Shown one piece after another: positions 8,714 to 16,395 of a stretch of DNA of 64,000 bases (position 1 is its first letter; each line of letters starts with the position of its first letter). Below the pieces are notes generated by a model that was not told the origin of the DNA, did not search any database, and saw nothing but the letters and a program-made list of their open reading frames with translations. The DNA comes from an uncultured Pirellulaceae bacterium (GTDB taxonomy: Bacteria > Planctomycetota > Planctomycetia > Pirellulales > Pirellulaceae), in assembly GCA_905480545.1 (NCBI GenBank), contig CAJQQR010000038.1, forward strand, positions 42,632-106,631, read 5' to 3'. A program made the position numbers and the translations under genes.

Positions 8714-8977
8714 ATGCAATCTGCTATCGGACTTATCGAAACCAAAGGCCTGGTTGGCCTAGTTGAAGCAACCGACGCAATGGCCAAAGCAGCCAACGTC
8801 AAAATTGAAAAACGAGTCGACATCGGCGGCGGACTAGTCACCACCGTGGTATCGGGTGACGTTGGAAGTGTTCGTGCCGCTGTTGAAGCCGGTGCCAATG
8901 CAGCCACGCAAGTCGGCGAACTGATCGGCAGCCACATTATCCCACGTCCAGCCGAAGGCCTGATGGAAAGCTTCTAG
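8714..8977 (+). CDS. BMC-H hexameric shell protein
   Basis: 87 residues, a minimal single BMC domain: SAIGLIETKGLVGLVEATDA, GDVGSVRAAVEAGANAATQV, IIPRPAEGL. The pore loop reads DIGGGLV, an all-glycine pore that differs from the GSA pore of the preceding paralogue, so the two facets may differ in permeability. A purine-rich AAGGAAAG precedes the ATG. With the 102-residue paralogue and three vertex proteins this gives a shell with no tandem-BMC (trimeric) protein, as known for the planctomycete-type compartment. Confidence 0.94.
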   Translation: MQSAIGLIETKGLVGLVEATDAMAKAANVKIEKRVDIGGGLVTTVVSGDVGSVRAAVEAGANAATQVGELIGSHIIPRPAEGLMESF

Positions 8978-9051
8978 TTGATTGGCTTGAGTTCGAATAA
9001 CGATCGCACTCAAGCCAATGACCACCCCGTGAAAGAAAAGGATTTTCAATC

Positions 9052-10236
9052 GTGAAAGTACTCGTTGCCAATCTTGGTTCAACCAGCTTTAAGTATCGCT
9101 TGTTCGATATGACAAACGAAGCACAGCTTGCGCGCGGAGGCGTCGAGCGAATTGGAGAAGATCTCAGTCCTTGTTTTGTCGAGATCGGTGAACATCGAAG
9201 TGAAATGGAAACGCCCGTTCCTGATCATGCCGTCGCGGTCAAGCAATGTTTGACGCAACTGACAGATCCAGAACAGGGGTGCCTTCAAGACGCTTCGGAA
9301 GTCAGCGCGATTGGTTTCAAAGCGGTACATGGTGGCCGAATTAGCGGTGTCCACAGAGTTGACGAAAACGTTCTCGAAGCAATGACGGAGATGAACGAAA
9401 TCGCACCAGCTCACAATCCTCCGTACATCAATGCGATGCGGACCCTTTCGGAAAAGCTTCCGGAGATCCCACTGGTTGCGGCGTACGAAACGGGTTTCCA
9501 CCAAACGAATCGAGATGCGGTCAAATATTACGGCATCCCCTTCGAATGGGCGGAAGATTTCCATGTCAAACGATGGGGGTTTCACGGTGCAAGTCATCGT
9601 TATATCGCAAATCGAATGGCAGAGCTTTTAGGTCGAGAAGATGCACGAGTGATTTCATGCCACCTCGGCGGATCCAGCAGTCTCTGTGCGATTCGCGGAC
9701 GAGAAAGCGTGATGACATCAATGGGAATGAGTCCGCAAACCGGTCTCCTTCACAATAATCGATGCGGTGACTTCGATGCGTTTGCCATACCCATGCTAAT
9801 GGAAAGAACTGGCAAAACGCTAACGGAAGTCATTGATGAGCTTTCGAGCAAGAGTGGACTTTTGGGACTTAGTGGCGTCAGTGGTGATTGTCGAGATCTA
9901 GAAGAAGCTGCAGCCAACGGAAACAAACGAGCACAACTTGCTCTGGATGTTTTTGTTGCGGACATACGGAGATACATCGGATCGTTGTTGATCGAACTTG
10001 GTGGATTGGACGCATTGGTTTTTACCGGTGGCATCGGGCAAAACGGGCAAGGCATTCGCCGTGATGCATGTGCGGGACTAAGCGAATTGGGAATCGATTT
10101 GGACAACGAAAAGAACTCAGTACGAGGTGAAGAATTTTCGGTGCATTCCGATTCGTCGCGAGTGTCGATTTGGGTCGTTCCTACGAATGAAGAACTGGTC
10201 GTCGCAAGGCAGACAAAGGAACTTTTGGAAGGTTAA
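9052..10236 (+). CDS. ackA: Acetate/propionate kinase family protein
   Basis: 394 residues, full length for the ASKHA acetate kinase family. It starts at a GTG behind AAAGGATTTT. Visible signatures are [17 protein letters not shown] (phosphate 1), the FHGASHRY region with active-site residues, [13 protein letters not shown] (phosphate 2) and [16 protein letters not shown] (adenosine). It converts acyl phosphate plus ADP to acid plus ATP. In this operon it would use the lactyl or other acyl phosphate made by PduL and supply the ATP yield of the pathway. Only two bases separate it from the next gene (a vertex shell protein), so they are co-translated. It has no obvious encapsulation peptide and probably acts outside the shell. 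Confidence 0.93.
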   Translation: MKVLVANLGSTSFKYRLFDMTNEAQLARGGVERIGEDLSPCFVEIGEHRSEMETPVPDHAVAVKQCLTQLTDPEQGCLQDASEVSAIGFKAVHGGRISGVHRVDENVLEAMTEMNEIAPAHNPPYINAMRTLSEKLPEIPLVAAYETGFHQTNRDAVKYYGIPFEWAEDFHVKRWGFHGASHRYIANRMAELLGREDARVISCHLGGSSSLCAIRGRESVMTSMGMSPQTGLLHNNRCGDFDAFAIPMLMERTGKTLTEVIDELSSKSGLLGLSGVSGDCRDLEEAAANGNKRAQLALDVFVADIRRYIGSLLIELGGLDALVFTGGIGQNGQGIRRDACAGLSELGIDLDNEKNSVRGEEFSVHSDSSRVSIWVVPTNEELVVARQTKELLEG

Positions 10237-10238
10237 TC

Positions 10239-10550
10239 ATGTTCATTGCAAAAGTCACCGGTTCAATGGTCTCGACTCAAAAGGTCGAATCGATGGTTGG
10301 GCACAAGTTAATGATCGTCGAACCTTTTCGACTTGCATCTGGCTCACGCAAAAAGCTTGAGACCACCGGTCGCACGTTTGTTGCTGTCGATACCCTAGGC
10401 TCAGGCGTTGGTGATTTTGTTCTGATCACACAAGGCTCCAGCGCACGACTAACTCCCGAAACAAAAAACATGCCGATTGATACGATCATCGTCGGGATCG
10501 TCGACACCGTAACCGTTGAAGAAAAAAGTGTTTACAACCGCGAGGATTAG
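10239..10550 (+). CDS. BMC-P pentameric vertex protein (EutN/CcmL family)
   Basis: 103 residues with the EutN/CcmL fold: start FIAKVTGSMVSTQKVESMVG, then KLMIVEP, VAVDTLGSGVGDFVLITQGS and IIVGIVDTV. Pentamers of this family cap the twelve vertices of the icosahedral shell. It lies 2 bp after the kinase gene. It is one of three paralogous vertex genes in the operon and is longer than the 85-residue copy, with an insertion around SGSRKKLETT. Confidence 0.93.
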   Translation: MFIAKVTGSMVSTQKVESMVGHKLMIVEPFRLASGSRKKLETTGRTFVAVDTLGSGVGDFVLITQGSSARLTPETKNMPIDTIIVGIVDTVTVEEKSVYNRED

Positions 10551-10610
10551 ATCCAAGCGAAGAAATTCGCCGCAAACTTAATCCGTCCGAAAACAAAATA
10601 AGCAAGAATC

Positions 10611-12047
10611 ATGAATCAAATCAACGAAGCACTTATCCGAAACGTCGTGACTCAAGTGTTGGCTGAGGTCAACAAGGGTGCACACGCTGCTCCCAAATCG
10701 CATGCTGGCAAGCATGGCGTTTTTCACGACGCCAATGAAGCCGTCGCTGCCGCGCACGAAGCGTTTGAGCAACTTTCAACGCACGGGATAGAAACCCGAA
10801 AGCGAATTATCGATCACATTCGACGCATCTCAATCGATCAATGTGTTGAACTTGGCACCATGGAGATGGAAGAGACCAAGATTGGGCGCCTCGAGCACAA
10901 GATTGAAAAGCTCAAGACATTGGGGGCACGATCGCCCGGAACCGAATTCATGTCCAGCCAGGTCTATAGCGGTGATCGCGGACTTGCCGTGATTGAACAT
11001 GCACCGTTCGGTGTGATTGGTGCAATTACACCCGTCACTCACTCACTCCCAACGATCACAGGCAACTCAGTCAGCATGATCGCGGCCGGAAACACCGTTG
11101 TTGTCAATCCACATCCGAGTGGCAAAAAGGTTGCCGCCGAAGGCGTTAGACGATTCAACGAAGCCATCTACAATGACATTGGTATCGATAATTTGATTTG
11201 CGTTATTGCCGAGCCAACACTTGAAACCGCTGACATCATTTTTAAACATCGTGACGTCCGTTTAATTTGCGTAACGGGCGGACCAGCAGTGGGCCGGGCT
11301 GCACTTCGATCTGGCAAACGAGCAATCGTTGCTGGCCCGGGGAATCCTCCCGTTGTTGTGGACGCGACAGCCGACCTCGACCGAGCGGCCCAATCCATTA
11401 TCGCCGGCGCGGCATTTGACAATAACTTGTTATGCATTGCAGAGAAAGAAGTTTTTGTTGTTGAATCGGTTTTCGATCAAATGATGAATGCGATGGAACG
11501 TGCCGGTGCCCTTCGATTGAACTCTACGGAAGTCGATCGCTTAACCAGCCAAGCGATCGTAAAAGTTGGCGACGACAATCACGACGCTGCCGCAAAAGAA
11601 TTTCTGGGCCAAGACGCATCGAAACTCGCGCAAGCGGCCGGCAAATCATTCACAGGTTCGCCTGAATTGGTCTTTGGCGAAACCGACGAATTCAACCCCT
11701 TTGTTCCTGTCGAACAAATGATGCCATTCCTGCCATTCGTCCGGTGCAAAAATGTCGACGAAGCAATCGAAAAAGCCCGCGAATACGAACATGGCTTCCG
11801 ACACACCAGCATCATCCATTCGCACGATGTTCGAAGCATGACTCGAATGGGCAAGATTCTCGATACAACTTTGTTTGTCAAGAACGGACCATCAATGGCC
11901 GGACTTGGTCTCGGAGGCGAAGGTTACTTGTCGTTTAGCATTGCAGGCCCAACTGGCGAAGGCGTCACGACTCCATTAACTTTCACTCGCGAACGCCGCT
12001 GCTCGATCATCGAGGACTTGTGCATTATTGGCAAACCAAAAGACTAA
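10611..12047 (+). CDS. pduP: CoA-acylating aldehyde dehydrogenase (PduP-like)
   Basis: 478 residues. It oxidises an aldehyde with NAD+ and CoA to acyl-CoA; lactaldehyde is the expected substrate here. Residues 1-20 ([20 protein letters not shown]) form the N-terminal encapsulation helix, followed by a short Ala/His-rich linker. The ALDH core shows [37 protein letters not shown] and the catalytic cysteine in [12 protein letters not shown] (C275). The NNLLCIAEK form is typical of EutE/PduP rather than of hydrolytic ALDHs. It lies between two vertex-protein genes, 60 and 48 bp away. Key signature enzyme of the compartment. Confidence 0.94.
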   Translation: MNQINEALIRNVVTQVLAEVNKGAHAAPKSHAGKHGVFHDANEAVAAAHEAFEQLSTHGIETRKRIIDHIRRISIDQCVELGTMEMEETKIGRLEHKIEKLKTLGARSPGTEFMSSQVYSGDRGLAVIEHAPFGVIGAITPVTHSLPTITGNSVSMIAAGNTVVVNPHPSGKKVAAEGVRRFNEAIYNDIGIDNLICVIAEPTLETADIIFKHRDVRLICVTGGPAVGRAALRSGKRAIVAGPGNPPVVVDATADLDRAAQSIIAGAAFDNNLLCIAEKEVFVVESVFDQMMNAMERAGALRLNSTEVDRLTSQAIVKVGDDNHDAAAKEFLGQDASKLAQAAGKSFTGSPELVFGETDEFNPFVPVEQMMPFLPFVRCKNVDEAIEKAREYEHGFRHTSIIHSHDVRSMTRMGKILDTTLFVKNGPSMAGLGLGGEGYLSFSIAGPTGEGVTTPLTFTRERRCSIIEDLCIIGKPKD

Positions 12048-12095
12048 CGAAAACAGGTCAGGACCGCTTTTAGATCACTCACCCAATGAAACAAA

Positions 12096-12353
12096 ATGTT
12101 AAAAGCCACCGTGATTGGTCGTGCAACCGCGACCGTCAAACACCCAAGCATGAGCGGGCAGAAACTTTTGATCGTTCAGCCGCAAATGAAAAACGGATCG
12201 CCTGAAGGCGACCCTTTGATTGCGATTGATGGATTTGGCGCAGGGGTTGGTGAGGTGGTCATCATCACAAGCGACGGCAGAAATGCCCGTGCGATTTTGG
12301 ATGCCGATGCAACGCCAGTACGCTGGTCAATCATCGGGATCAAAGACGAATAA
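12096..12353 (+). CDS. BMC-P pentameric vertex protein (EutN/CcmL family)
   Basis: 85 residues, the compact form of the family: LKATVIGRATATVKHPSMSG, KLLIVQP, AIDGFGAGVGEVVIITSDG and WSIIGIKDE. It should form pentamers at shell vertices. The presence of three paralogues suggests mixed or specialised vertices. Confidence 0.93.
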   Translation: MLKATVIGRATATVKHPSMSGQKLLIVQPQMKNGSPEGDPLIAIDGFGAGVGEVVIITSDGRNARAILDADATPVRWSIIGIKDE

Positions 12354-12382
12354 CTTACACAACCAAAAAAACTTTACGAATT

Positions 12383-13090
12383 GTGAGCGCAACAATCCAA
12401 CAACACGATCCCAAAATCGTTGAAACGATTGTTCGCGAAGTATTGCTTCGTTTGAAATCGGATCTTTCGTTTGAAAATCCGGTCAGCAGCAAGCCGATAC
12501 GACACACGAGTACAGACGAAACGAACGGTAATCATTCAGTTTGCTTAACGGACAAAGTGGTTACCCTTGAAAGCTTGCGAGGCAAACTTTCCGATACAAA
12601 ACAAGTGCGAGTGCAGTCATCAGCAATTGTCACTCCAGCAGTAAAAGATGAACTTCGTCAGCTAAAAATCGAGTTGATTTTTAACGCGAAGAAGCAAGAT
12701 CGAAACAAAAATCGTCAGCTTTGCGTTGCTCGACTGACCGATCATTTCGTTGCAACGGAATGGTTAAAGCCAATCGGTTCCGTTTCGGTTTGTTGCGGTG
12801 ACAACTATGAACAAGTCGCAGCCAATTTGGTCGATCAACTTTGCCTCGATCGAAATACTGCTTCGGAAAGACATGAAGACGCAAAACCTGAAAAAGCGAT
12901 TTGCATCGCGGCACACCCATTCGTAGCCGGCGCCTTGCTTAATCGGGAGCAACAATTGAGAGCAGCATTTGCACGAACGGAACGTGAAGTTTCGGAAATC
13001 AAAGCAACGCTCAACGCGAATGTATTGATTCTTGAATCCAATCAAAGTCGGAGTGATCAATTCAAGCTGATTGAGAGCTTCTTGAAGTAA
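12383..13090 (+). CDS. BMC operon protein of unknown function, cargo candidate
   Basis: 235 residues from a GTG start 29 bp after the vertex gene. The N-terminal helix (DPKIVETIVREVLLRLKSDL, about 9-28) closely resembles the encapsulation helices of PduL and PduP in this operon and is followed by a hydrophilic linker. Next comes a stretch of the form VVTLESLRGKLSDTKQVRVQ then SSAIVTPAVKDELRQLKIEL, a pattern I associate with several BMC accessory proteins (EutQ/EutT-like ends). The C-terminal half includes CIAAHPFVAGALLNREQQLR and EIKATLNANVLILE, faintly reminiscent of RpiB-type sugar isomerases, but I cannot confirm that. It has no signal peptide. A luminal enzyme, scaffold or chaperone are all possible. 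Confidence 0.7.
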   Translation: MSATIQQHDPKIVETIVREVLLRLKSDLSFENPVSSKPIRHTSTDETNGNHSVCLTDKVVTLESLRGKLSDTKQVRVQSSAIVTPAVKDELRQLKIELIFNAKKQDRNKNRQLCVARLTDHFVATEWLKPIGSVSVCCGDNYEQVAANLVDQLCLDRNTASERHEDAKPEKAICIAAHPFVAGALLNREQQLRAAFARTEREVSEIKATLNANVLILESNQSRSDQFKLIESFLK

Positions 13091-13116
13091 CCGTTCAAGG
13101 GATTAGTGAAAACAAA

Positions 13117-13428
13117 ATGAGAATTGCCAAGGTTGTCGGAAAAGTCACTTTGAATCGCTGCCATCCGTCATTTGACGGAGCAAGCTTGCGTTTAGTGATT
13201 CCACAAACCCTGGCCAACTTGACGGGGAAAAGCCAATCTGATTCGGACTCGCTGGTTTCATGGGATGAAATGGGAACCGGAGAGGGATCTACCATTTCCA
13301 TCGCCGAAGGGCCTGAAGCTTCACAACCGTTTCGCCCCGAAGTGAAAGCGGTCGATTGTTATGTGTCAGCAATTCTCGATGAAGTGTCGCTGGATAAAAC
13401 AGCACTTAAACAAATCAAAACAAAATAA
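13117..13428 (+). CDS. BMC-P pentameric vertex protein (EutN/CcmL family), divergent
   Basis: 103 residues; MRIAKVVGKVTLNRCHPSFD, LRLVIPQ, VSWDEMGTGEGSTISIAEGP and YVSAILDEV follow the EutN/CcmL pattern. It is the most divergent of the three copies: the usual GAG.GD...... motif reads GTGEGSTISIAEG and there is an acidic insertion (KSQSDSDS). It lies 26 bp after the unknown cargo-like gene and 39 bp before the aldolase gene, so it is clearly part of the same operon. Confidence 0.9.
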   Translation: MRIAKVVGKVTLNRCHPSFDGASLRLVIPQTLANLTGKSQSDSDSLVSWDEMGTGEGSTISIAEGPEASQPFRPEVKAVDCYVSAILDEVSLDKTALKQIKTK

Positions 13429-13467
13429 CGAATCAAATCCAAAAGAAATTCAACCACGGAAAAAACC

Positions 13468-14340
13468 ATGGAAAACGTCTTTAAATTGAAGCAGGATATC
13501 TGCGACATCGGCAAGCGGATTTACGATCGCGGATATGCCGCAGCGAACGATGGTAACATCACCGTCCGTATCGGCGAAAACGAAGTCCTCTGCACACCGA
13601 CAATGACTTGCAAAGGATTCCTGAAAGTCGATGACATCTGCACGATCGATATGACGGGTAAACAACTCTCGGGTCGAAAGAAACGCTCGAGCGAGGCACT
13701 GCTTCATCTTGAAATCATGAAGAAACGGCCGGATGTCAAAAGCGTCGTTCACTGTCACCCGCCGCACGCAACCGCATTTGCCGTTGCTCGCGAACCCATT
13801 CCACAATGCGTTCTTCCCGAGGTTGAAGTCTTCCTTGGCGAGACGCCTATCACCAAATACGAAACACCCGGCGGTAAAGAATTCGCCGAAACCGTATTAC
13901 CATTCGTTGAAAAAACCAACGTCATCATTCTCGCGAACCATGGCACGGTAAGCTACGGTGAAAACGTCGAGCGGGCCTACTGGTGGACCGAAATCCTAGA
14001 TTCCTATTGCCGAATCTTGATGCTTTCCAAGCAACTTGGAAATGTCGAATACCTGAACCAGCAAAAATCTCAGGAGTTGCTGGACCTTAAAGAAGCTTGG
14101 GGATGGAAAGACCCTCGCAATACCAAAGAGTATGAAGATTGCGATATCTGTGCGAACGACGTCTTCCGTGAAAGCTGGAACGATACTGGCGTTTCCCGAA
14201 CCGCATTTGATGCTCCACCAGCGATGTCAAAAACACCAGACGCACCGACGGCAGCTTCTGCTGCGTCAAACATTGACCAGGAAGCACTCGTCAAAGCAAT
14301 CACTGACCAAGTGATGCAACGACTGCAGGCCAACAGTTAG
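13468..14340 (+). CDS. Class II aldolase (fuculose/rhamnulose-phosphate type) with C-terminal targeting helix
   Basis: 290 residues. The catalytic domain is of the L-fuculose-phosphate aldolase/adducin family: GYAAANDGNITVRIG, the Glu in KKRSSEALLH (E76), VVHCHPPHATAFAVA (H95, H97) and ANHGTVSYG (H158), giving the complete Zn2+ ligand set. The expected reaction is cleavage of fuculose-1-P or rhamnulose-1-P to dihydroxyacetone phosphate and L-lactaldehyde. After residue about 235 comes an Ala/Pro/Thr-rich linker and a terminal helix (NIDQEALVKAITDQVMQRLQ) that resembles the N-terminal encapsulation helices of PduL and PduP, so this is a C-terminal encapsulation peptide. That implies aldol cleavage happens inside the shell and confines lactaldehyde. 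Confidence 0.92.
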   Translation: MENVFKLKQDICDIGKRIYDRGYAAANDGNITVRIGENEVLCTPTMTCKGFLKVDDICTIDMTGKQLSGRKKRSSEALLHLEIMKKRPDVKSVVHCHPPHATAFAVAREPIPQCVLPEVEVFLGETPITKYETPGGKEFAETVLPFVEKTNVIILANHGTVSYGENVERAYWWTEILDSYCRILMLSKQLGNVEYLNQQKSQELLDLKEAWGWKDPRNTKEYEDCDICANDVFRESWNDTGVSRTAFDAPPAMSKTPDAPTAASAASNIDQEALVKAITDQVMQRLQANS

Positions 14341-14442
14341 GCATCCGCTTCGTCCGGATTGCGACCAACTTATACAACGCGTCAAAAGCAAAGTTTGATC
14401 GCGAACAAATCAAAAACTCAAACCACGACATAGGCAAGTAAA

Positions 14443-15384
14443 ATGAAAGTTAGCATTATCGGCGGAGGCGGGTTAGTCGGTTCATGTGCGGGGTTCGCAA
14501 TACAATGTGGCGGAATCGTTCGAGAAATCGCGCTACTTGATGTGAATGCTGATCTTGCGGGCGGCCAAGCCCTCGATATGCTTCACGGCGGACCAAGTAT
14601 TGCGGACCAAGTCATTTCATCAGGCGGATATGAGCACATTCCAGATAGCGATGTAATTTGCATCACCGCTGGACTTCGCCGTCAACCAGATGAAAGCAGA
14701 CTTGACCTGATCAATCGAAACACCGATTTGTTCATGTCGATCTTAAATGACGTCAAAGCAGCTGGTCCCAAAAGCTCAGCTGTTGTGCTCGTTGTTTCTA
14801 ACCCAGTCGACATTCTGACTTATCTTGCCGCACAGCGATTGGGACTTCCATCCAATCAAGTCATTGGATTGGGCACGCAACTGGACACCATCCGCTTCCA
14901 AAGCCTCATCGCTCAAGACCTTGGAATTCAACCAACTCAAACGTCCGCGATTATCTTGGGTGAACATGGCGAAAGCATGGTCCCGATCTGGTCGAGTGCA
15001 ACAGTCAACGGACTGCCGCTTGATAAGTTCCCAGGCTGGAATGCAAACAAAGCGACTGAACTTTTCACTCGTACGAAAGGGTCGGGAGCAGAAGTTATCA
15101 AAAAGAAAGGTGGCGCAGGATTCGCAGTCGGAATTGCAATCCGCGATGTGATTCACGCCGTGGCACTCAACTCAAATCAAATCCTTCCTGTCTCATCTGT
15201 GCAAGACGGAAAGTGTTACGGCATTCGCGACGTTGCACTTTCGGTACCGACAGTGGTTGGAACCGGCGGCGTGATTGCTCGTCACGAAATCGCACTTTGG
15301 CCCAAAGAAGAACAGGGACTTAAACGTAGCGGCAGTGTTCTGCGACAAACGCTGGAAACAGTAATGAAGCGAGTCGGAGCGTAA
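14443..15384 (+). CDS. LDH/MDH-family NAD-dependent dehydrogenase
   Basis: 313 residues, full length. A Rossmann start (VSIIGGGGLVGS), then the mobile loop TAGLRRQPDESRLDL, NPVDILTY, the LDTIRF motif (D148, R151) and the catalytic His in LGEHGESMVP (H175). At the position that separates lactate from malate dehydrogenases (Gln102 versus Arg102 in LDH numbering) it has Arg (R80), the malate-type residue. In the BMC context it should balance NAD+/NADH, but the natural substrate is open: lactate/pyruvate, malate/oxaloacetate or another 2-hydroxyacid. It has no targeting helix. Last gene of the operon, 102 bp after the aldolase. Confidence 0.88.
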   Translation: MKVSIIGGGGLVGSCAGFAIQCGGIVREIALLDVNADLAGGQALDMLHGGPSIADQVISSGGYEHIPDSDVICITAGLRRQPDESRLDLINRNTDLFMSILNDVKAAGPKSSAVVLVVSNPVDILTYLAAQRLGLPSNQVIGLGTQLDTIRFQSLIAQDLGIQPTQTSAIILGEHGESMVPIWSSATVNGLPLDKFPGWNANKATELFTRTKGSGAEVIKKKGGAGFAVGIAIRDVIHAVALNSNQILPVSSVQDGKCYGIRDVALSVPTVVGTGGVIARHEIALWPKEEQGLKRSGSVLRQTLETVMKRVGA

Positions 15385-15410
15385 CACGAACCGGATCCTG
15401 ATCATTTTGC

Positions 15411-15431
15411 CCGGACAATTCGAATTATCGG
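15411..15431. promoter_or_regulatory. Imperfect 21-bp palindrome before purU
   Basis: CCG..AATTCGAATT..CGG, with a perfect 10-bp centre (AATTCGAATT, 15417-15426), lies in the 112-bp gap between the BMC operon and purU. It could be an operator or promoter element of purU. No T-tract follows, so it is not a good terminator. Confidence 0.25.
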
Positions 15432-15496
15432 CTCCCCTTCCAGCGGAGATGTTTTACTGCCGATACTGAGATACGATTCATTACGGCAAGAGTTCC

Positions 15497-16360
15497 ATGG
15501 AAATTATTATCACTGCAGTTGGTCCTGACCACAAAGGCCTGGCCGACCCGATCGTTCACCATGTCACCGAAATTGGGGCGAACATTTCTGAGATTCAGAT
15601 GTTCGATCACCGCGAGGAAGCGATCTTTGCGATGATGCTGCGAATGGATTGGGATATCCAATCCAACGACGAAGCTATCGAAAAGCTGCGCGGCGTGATG
15701 ACGCAAATTGCGGCAAACAAAGAACTCTCCATCCGAGTTTGGTCACCCGACGAGCGAGCTGACAAACCGAACATTGCCATCTGCGTGACTCACCGCTTAG
15801 AAACTCCGCTCGCCATTTTGCACGCGATCAAAAGTGGAGAATTGAATGCAAACCCTGCGGTCATGATCGGAAACCGCGATACCTGCAAAGAGATCGCCGT
15901 TCAAAACAATATCAATTGGCACAACATCGGTGATGAAAATGGAACTGCAGACGACGAGAAGATGGTCGAGCTTTTCGATCAATACAAAGTCGATTACGTA
16001 GCGTTGGCGAGATATATGCGGGTCCTACCTGCAGAAAGTTGTTGGAAGTATGCGGGCGGAAGAATCATCAATTTGCACCACGGTTTGCTTCCCAGCTTTC
16101 CCGGGCTCAAACCCTACCACGACGCATACTCGGTCAACATGTTGACCTTTGGATGTACCTGTCACTTTATCATTCCAGAACTGGATGCTGGAAACCAGAT
16201 TATCAATCAGTCGACATTCAGCGTCCTGCCAGGAACGCCACTGAAAAAAATCATTCGCATTGGCCAAGCTGACAATGAACCCAAATGTTTGGTCGAAGGG
16301 CTACGCCGCGTCGTCAACCGCGAAGTCAAATTGCACTTTCATCGTGTCGTTGCAACATAG
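15497..16360 (+). CDS. purU: Formyltetrahydrofolate deformylase
   Basis: 287 residues, the usual length. An N-terminal ACT domain (about 1-80, IIITAVGPDHKGLADPIVHH) is followed by a formyltransferase-like hydrolase domain. Catalytic-region motifs are INLHHGLLPSFPGLKPYHDA (Asn and His) and FIIPELDAGNQIIN (Asp). It hydrolyses 10-formyl-THF to formate and THF, setting the balance of one-carbon units. In place of the common HHSFLPSF it has HHGLLPSF, a conservative change. It follows the BMC operon in the same direction but after a 112-bp gap, and no role in the compartment is known, so I treat it as a separate unit. Confidence 0.85.
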   Translation: MEIIITAVGPDHKGLADPIVHHVTEIGANISEIQMFDHREEAIFAMMLRMDWDIQSNDEAIEKLRGVMTQIAANKELSIRVWSPDERADKPNIAICVTHRLETPLAILHAIKSGELNANPAVMIGNRDTCKEIAVQNNINWHNIGDENGTADDEKMVELFDQYKVDYVALARYMRVLPAESCWKYAGGRIINLHHGLLPSFPGLKPYHDAYSVNMLTFGCTCHFIIPELDAGNQIINQSTFSVLPGTPLKKIIRIGQADNEPKCLVEGLRRVVNREVKLHFHRVVAT

Positions 16361-16395
16361 CAATTCAATGCCGAAGAATCAGAGATGACCATTAT

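Noticed and set aside
15497..16360. PurU considered as part of the BMC operon
   Set aside because: It follows after a 112-bp gap with a palindrome, has no targeting helix, and has no known link to this pathway.
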